Source of the DNA: Acidobacteriota bacterium
Lineage (GTDB): Bacteria; Acidobacteriota; Thermoanaerobaculia; Gp7-AA8
DNA: 64,000 bases
Direction of reading: 5' to 3'
Assembly (NCBI GenBank): GCA_003223645.1
Contig: QHVT01000015.1
Coordinates: 1-64,000 of the forward strand
This document shows, in pieces, positions 60,180 to 64,000 of the stretch (positions are counted from its first letter, which is position 1; every line of letters begins with the position of its first letter). The notes below the pieces were generated by a model, which was given only the letters and a program-made list of their open reading frames with translations, was not told the DNA's origin and searched no databases. The position numbers and the translations under genes are program-made.

Positions 60180-60352
60180 CCCGAGCCCGCGCCCGCGCCC
60201 GGGGTGGGCGAGCGAAGCGACTATGGTCCCCCACCCCGGGCGCGGAAGCGGGCGCGGGCGCGGGCGCGGGAACTTCTCCGCATTGCTCCGGTGTAGGGCA
60301 GGCTTTCCAGCCTGCCCCCGGGGCGCAGGCTGGAAAGCCTGCGCCACACCGG
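60180..60352. repeat. Stacked palindromes: family D copy 3 and family C copy 2
   Basis: 60180-60270 is family D (CCCGCGCCCGCGCCCGGGGT against CACCCCGGGCGCGGAAGCGG). 60288-60352 is family C (CCGGTGTAGGGCAGGCTTTC against GAAAGCCTGCGCCACACCGG). They fill the gap between two minus-strand genes. Confidence 0.9.
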
Positions 60353-60360
60353 GAAGGGTC

Positions 60361-60834
60361 TCAACCCGCCAGCCTTGCCGCCCGGCGTCGATGAATGCTC
60401 CACGAGATGAACTGATACGAGCCGCCGAGGATCACCGCGACGACCGCCGTTCCAAACGAAGCGCGATGCGAACGAAGAATGATCGCGTAGCCGGCGATCG
60501 CGAGCGGCAGGTAAAGCGCGACGCCCGTCACCACGCCGGGCGAATAGCGTTTGCCTTTCATCGTTGCGATGAAGTGAAAGACTCCGTTCGCGAACAGCAG
60601 CGCCATCACCGTCAGAAACAACGCCGCACCGTACGGCGATGGTCCGTCGACGCCGACAGAGAAGCACGCGAAGAGAAGCGCGACGTTGATCCAAAAGAGA
60701 AATCGTCGCGAGACGCTCGCAGCGATGTCGGGCAGATACGAGCGATACCAGACGGCGAAGCCGCCCGGCCATGCGAATTCTTCGACGATGTGGAGGGACG
60801 CGGCGAGGAGAGGGAGCCAGAAGAGGATGTTCAC
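60361..60834 (-). CDS. HXXEE-domain membrane protein
   Basis: A 157-residue protein with four or five membrane segments. The HIVEE motif lies at residues 15-19, and later GVFHFIATMKGKRYSPGV and GGSYQFISWSIH. This is the HXXEE family, whose function is not known. Its start is preceded by the 3' end of ku (60908) on the same strand, 73 bases away, so the two could be co-transcribed. Confidence 0.75.
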   Translation of the reverse strand: MNILFWLPLLAASLHIVEEFAWPGGFAVWYRSYLPDIAASVSRRFLFWINVALLFACFSVGVDGPSPYGAALFLTVMALLFANGVFHFIATMKGKRYSPGVVTGVALYLPLAIAGYAIILRSHRASFGTAVVAVILGGSYQFISWSIHRRRAARLAG

Positions 60835-60907
60835 GACCTATGTTTTACGGCCGTGAACATCCGATGGCATGTGCCGAAGCGCAGGTCGGCGCAGCGTGAC
60901 TTTCGGC

Positions 60908-61831
60908 CTATCTCGCGCGCGCCTTCGGCGCCGCCACGCGCTTCGCGCTCGCGGCCGGCGCGCGCTTCGGCGCTTTGCGTTCCTGCTTGGACTTGATCGG
61001 CATCTTCGCGGGCGCGGACGCTCTCATCGGCGCGGCCTTTGGAGCGGCGACCGGCTTGGGCGACGCGCCGCCGAGGCTGCGGCGCAGCGCTTCCATGAGG
61101 TCGATGACCTGCGCCTGCGGCTCTTCGGCGAGCGCGGCAGTGATCTCTTCGCCTTCGACCTTCTTCTGAATCAGGCCTTTGATGCGGTCCTGCACTTCGT
61201 CGCGATAGTTCTCGGGATGGAACTCGTCGCTCGCGCTCATCTCCGCGAGCTGGACCGCCATCTTCAGCTCGTTGTCTTTGACCGTCGTATCGCCGAGATC
61301 GATCTCGTCGATCGAGCGGACTTCATTCGGATAGAAGAGCTGCTGCATCACGAGCCCGTCGCCGAGGGGGCGGATGACGACGAGGTAGCCCTTGCCGCGG
61401 GCCGCGTACTTTGCGACGGCCCAGCGTCCGGTTTCCTTCAGCGCGGCCGCGAGCAGCGAGTACGCGCGCGATCCGTTCTTGTCGGGGCCGAGGTAGTACG
61501 GCTTCGCGAAATAGATCGGATCGATCAGATCGGACTTCACGAACTCCGTGATGTCGATCTGCTGGGTGCTCTTTTCCTCGAGCGCCTTCAGCTCTTCGTC
61601 GGAAAACAGCACGTACTGCCCCTTCGAGAATTCGTAGCCCTTGACGACTTCGGTGCGGTCGATCGTCCGCTCGTCGGTCGGGCAAAAGAGCTGCTGTTGA
61701 ATCCGGCTGCCGCACTCTTTGTGCAGCATGTTGAAGTTGATCCGCTCCGACGACTCGGCCGCGGAGAAGAGTTTCACCGGAATCGAAACGAGTCCGAAGG
61801 CAATCTGTCCTGTCGCAATCGCACGTGGCAT
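60908..61831 (-). CDS. ku: Ku protein of non-homologous end joining
   Basis: A 307-residue homodimeric DNA end-binding protein. RAIATGQIAFGLVSIPVKLFS is the conserved N-terminus, KGYEFSKGQYVLFSDEELKAL and FAKPYYLGPDKNGSRAYSLL form the barrel, and FHPENYRDEVQDRIKGLI is the bridge end. The last 50 residues are a Lys/Pro/Ala-rich tail (KSKQERKAPKRAPAASAKRV), which in other bacteria binds DNA and stimulates ligation. No LigD gene lies nearby. Its start is divergent from the alkyltransferase-like gene, with 97 bases between them. Confidence 0.95.
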   Translation of the reverse strand: MPRAIATGQIAFGLVSIPVKLFSAAESSERINFNMLHKECGSRIQQQLFCPTDERTIDRTEVVKGYEFSKGQYVLFSDEELKALEEKSTQQIDITEFVKSDLIDPIYFAKPYYLGPDKNGSRAYSLLAAALKETGRWAVAKYAARGKGYLVVIRPLGDGLVMQQLFYPNEVRSIDEIDLGDTTVKDNELKMAVQLAEMSASDEFHPENYRDEVQDRIKGLIQKKVEGEEITAALAEEPQAQVIDLMEALRRSLGGASPKPVAAPKAAPMRASAPAKMPIKSKQERKAPKRAPAASAKRVAAPKARAR

Positions 61832-61927
61832 GTAGACACCTCTGAGTTGCTTTTGGAAACGCAGAATTGCGGGCCGTTAATCCGAGATTCGATGCCCAGA
61901 AACCTGTGCATTTTACAATGCCGGCGC

Positions 61928-62293
61928 GTGAATCGCTATGCGCTGATCTGGTCCGTCATCCGCAAAATTCCGCGCGGCCGCGTCGCCACGTACGGCCAGA
62001 TCGCGGAGCTGGCCGGCCTCGAAGGCCATGCAAGACAAGTCGGTTACGCGCTGCACAATCTTCCCGAGAGAAGCGACGTCCCGTGGCATCGCGTCGTGAA
62101 TTCGCGCGGCGAAATCAGCCCGCGCAGCGCCGGAGATTCCCACGAGCTGCAGAAATTTCTACTCGAAGAAGAAGGCGTGGAGTTCGACCTGAGGGGGCGG
62201 CTGGAGCTGAAGCGATTTCAGTGGAAGGGAAAACGGGAGCGGCCTTCCGGCCGCTCCCGACGAAACGTCACGGACAAGTCGAAAACGCGCTGA
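61928..62293 (+). CDS. Alkyltransferase-like (ATL) DNA repair protein
   Basis: A 121-residue protein of the MGMT fold. The HTH region reads IPRGRVATYGQIAELAG, then ARQVGYALHNL, and the active-site box is PWHRVVNSRGEISP. In methyltransferases this box is PCHRV; Trp in place of the Cys marks ATL proteins, which bind alkylguanine and recruit nucleotide excision repair instead of removing the group. GTG 61928 starts close to the fold; ATG 61892 would add 12 residues. The C-terminal tail runs over a hairpin (62234-62259). It faces away from ku. Confidence 0.88.
   Translation: MNRYALIWSVIRKIPRGRVATYGQIAELAGLEGHARQVGYALHNLPERSDVPWHRVVNSRGEISPRSAGDSHELQKFLLEEEGVEFDLRGRLELKRFQWKGKRERPSGRSRRNVTDKSKTR
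62234..62259. terminator. Hairpin between convergent genes, inside the ATL tail
   Basis: CGGGAGCGGCC pairs perfectly with GGCCGCTCCCG around TTCC. It lies 35 bases before the ATL stop codon and just past the 62268 end of the minus-strand gene, so it may terminate that gene. In the ATL frame it reads RERPSGRSR. Confidence 0.6.
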
Positions 62294-64000
62294 CGTCCTG
62301 CAGCGGACCGTACTTTGTTCCGAGCGGATTCGTGTACGTCTTCACGGCGCCCGTCTTCGTATCGGTCACGCGCGCAGTGACTTCGACGTCGGTGAGGCCG
62401 GCACCGAAGACCCAGTAGCGCGCGTTGAGATCGCAGGCGTTGAGCACCTTGATCACGACCTCCACGTTGTCGGCGCCGAAGAACCAGAAGTATCCGGAAT
62501 CGGCGGTCAGCTTGACGGCACGTCCGGTGCCGGTCGTGCCGCTGCCGGTGCGCCAATCCGTCTCCACCTTGAAGCGATTGTTGTTGAGACACATCGCCGT
62601 TGCGGAGGGAATGCAGCTGCCGCTCGTCTCGCAGACATCGCCGATACCGTCGTAGTCGGAGTCGAGCTGATCGCGATTCGCGACGTTCGCGCAGTTGTCG
62701 CACGCGTCGCCGATGCCGTCGCCGTCATGGTCGGACTGACTGGCGTTGCTGAGGAACGGACAGTTGTCGGCGGAATCGCTTTTGCCGTCGCCGTCGTGAT
62801 CGCCGCGCTGCGCGCTGCGGCCCCACCGCTGAATCGAGGCAGCGATCGCCGCCTGCAGCTGGGAGAGATCGTTGTTGCCGACGTTGTACACCGCGCCGCC
62901 GGTGAGCGACGCCATCTCGGCGAGCGGACCCTTGGTGATCTCCTCGAGCGGCAGCGCGCCGGCGAGCGCGAGCGCCTGCTTCGTCGGCGGAGTCTGCGTC
63001 GAGAACGACGACGACTCGACAGGCGTCGTGGACAGCGGATTCGGATTGAACGTGAGACCGAAGAACATGTTGTTCGCGGACTGCGTCGCGATCTCGTTCA
63101 ACACGGTGGTGCGTCCCGCGACGGGACTCGAACCCGCGAACGGATAGTTCGCCTCGGTATCGCGGTTATGGAACGACTCCGGATACGTGAAGTGGTAGAT
63201 GACCATCGGATAGAGCCGGCCCAGGCTCACCGGCGGGATCTCGCCCGGCCCCGTGTAGTTGACCGGAGGCGCGAGATCGCGGCCGCTCGACGTCAGCACC
63301 TGATAGATCGCTTCGTATTGCGACTCCGGCTCGTCGGAACCGAATTTCTGCGTCAGCAGCGCGAGCGCCGCCGGCAGGTTCGAGGGATCGGCGCTGAACG
63401 TCGTCTCCACGCGATACGCCCATTCCCCGGACACTCCGTACGGCGAGAACGGGAAGTCGACGTGGCTGACGACGGCGAAGCGCGCGTTCGGATCGAAGGC
63501 CTTCCACTGATTCGCGATGATCGGAATCTGCTGGACCCACTGCGGCAGAAGCGCGCCGGTACTGCCGGTGATGTCCATGATGAACACCACGTCGGTGCCG
63601 TTCTGCGCCTGCAGCGTCCAGCCGATGTCGCGCATCAGCGGCAGCGAGAGCGCCACGAGATGATTCGATCCCGTGTACGACGGCTCCATCAGCTGATTCG
63701 GAAAAGCGGAGGTGCTGAAGTGCGATACCGATGATCCTCCCTGGAACGGATTGGGCCCGTGTATCTGTACGTGATTGCCGGGGAAGCCCGCGGTGAGCGG
63801 AATCGCCGCGGCCGCCGTGAGCGTGTTGGCGCCGATCCAGTGCAGATTCGGATCGCTCGTGCCGCACGTCGCGCGCTGCGCGTCCGTGCCGGCGGCGTAC
63901 GACGAAGGCGTGGCACCGTGGCATTCGAGATTGAGCATGTAGGTGTCGTTGGATCCCATGAACTTCACGCCCGTCGACGCGTTGACGAAGGTCTGAAATC
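62268..64000 (-). CDS. Secreted protein with VWA-like domain and TSP3 repeats, N-terminus outside window
   Basis: The frame is open to base 64000, so the start lies outside. The middle holds a VWA-like domain (DVVFIMDITGSTGALLPQW, with Thr in the DxSxS motif). Thrombospondin type 3 repeats follow (DHDGDGKSDSADNCP, DHDGDGIGDACDNC, DSDYDGIGDVCE), which bind calcium. The end domain (NNNRFKVETDW, SGYFWFFGADNVEVVIKVL, TGAVKTYTNPLGT) is one I associate with Acidobacteriota secreted proteins. The part nearest the edge (FQTFVNASTGVKFMGSNDTY) suggests a preceding enzyme-like domain. The 3' end overlaps the ATL gene by 26 bases on the opposite strand. Confidence 0.82.
   Translation of the reverse strand, partial: FQTFVNASTGVKFMGSNDTYMLNLECHGATPSSYAAGTDAQRATCGTSDPNLHWIGANTLTAAAAIPLTAGFPGNHVQIHGPNPFQGGSSVSHFSTSAFPNQLMEPSYTGSNHLVALSLPLMRDIGWTLQAQNGTDVVFIMDITGSTGALLPQWVQQIPIIANQWKAFDPNARFAVVSHVDFPFSPYGVSGEWAYRVETTFSADPSNLPAALALLTQKFGSDEPESQYEAIYQVLTSSGRDLAPPVNYTGPGEIPPVSLGRLYPMVIYHFTYPESFHNRDTEANYPFAGSSPVAGRTTVLNEIATQSANNMFFGLTFNPNPLSTTPVESSSFSTQTPPTKQALALAGALPLEEITKGPLAEMASLTGGAVYNVGNNDLSQLQAAIAASIQRWGRSAQRGDHDGDGKSDSADNCPFLSNASQSDHDGDGIGDACDNCANVANRDQLDSDYDGIGDVCETSGSCIPSATAMCLNNNRFKVETDWRTGSGTTGTGRAVKLTADSGYFWFFGADNVEVVIKVLNACDLNARYWVFGAGLTDVEVTARVTDTKTGAVKTYTNPLGTKYGPLQDVSAFSTCP

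Overview
The window is one stretch of a GC-rich bacterial chromosome that most resembles Acidobacteriota, perhaps the Thermoanaerobaculia. The call rests on high GC with strong G/C third-position bias, on the secreted protein at the right edge (thrombospondin type 3 repeats followed by a C-terminal beta domain carrying SGYFWFF), and on the many short palindromic repeat families. It is an inference, because the window contains no rRNA or other marker gene.

Left edge to 13.7 kb is housekeeping and accessory DNA. A group II intron, cut by the window edge, sits a few bases from a hairpin that begins at the stop codon of a TPR gene. A minus-strand run follows: TPR, receiver-PilZ, cysteine desulfurase, poly(A) polymerase or CCA enzyme, signal peptidase I, a beta-propeller lipoprotein candidate and proline-pathway aldehyde dehydrogenase. 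Then come a pepsin-like secreted protein, a porin-like barrel, a secreted BNR-repeat protein, and a MobA-like plus XdhC-like pair for molybdenum enzyme maturation.

13.6 to 51.7 kb is a large surface-polysaccharide locus. It holds two UDP-GlcNAc 2-epimerase homologues and a UDP-ManNAc dehydrogenase (together a route to UDP-ManNAcA), a priming undecaprenyl-phosphate sugar-phosphate transferase, an ABC-2 exporter (Wzm/Wzt type), about ten glycosyltransferases (several fused to other domains), sugar epimerases and reductases, two methyltransferases, and duplicated large membrane proteins of the YfhO and GT-C type. The layout suggests an O-antigen or capsule exported by an ABC transporter.

51.7 kb to the right edge is mixed. 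It holds a D-aminoacylase-like lipoprotein without its usual first metal motif, a NACHT-type NTPase split by an in-frame amber codon, a 105-bp higher-order satellite of palindromic units, a BlaI/BlaR-like regulator pair with a heptad-repeat sensor tail, an NagX-like acyltransferase, a MerR-TPR protein, an HXXEE protein, Ku, an alkyltransferase-like DNA repair protein, and the cut VWA/TSP3 protein.

The most striking theme is palindromic repetitive DNA. I count about a dozen families or singletons, and several copies lie inside genes without breaking the frame. One 62-71 bp family occurs three times, each time inside a coding region and each time read in the same phase (GVVRASGA). This resembles the Rickettsia palindromic elements in behaviour but is unrelated in sequence as far as I can see. 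Two copies of different families sit in one glycosyltransferase, one family has fused an epimerase to a glycosyltransferase, and one element is nested inside another. No mobilising enzyme for these repeats is visible here. I found no tRNA, rRNA or CRISPR array.
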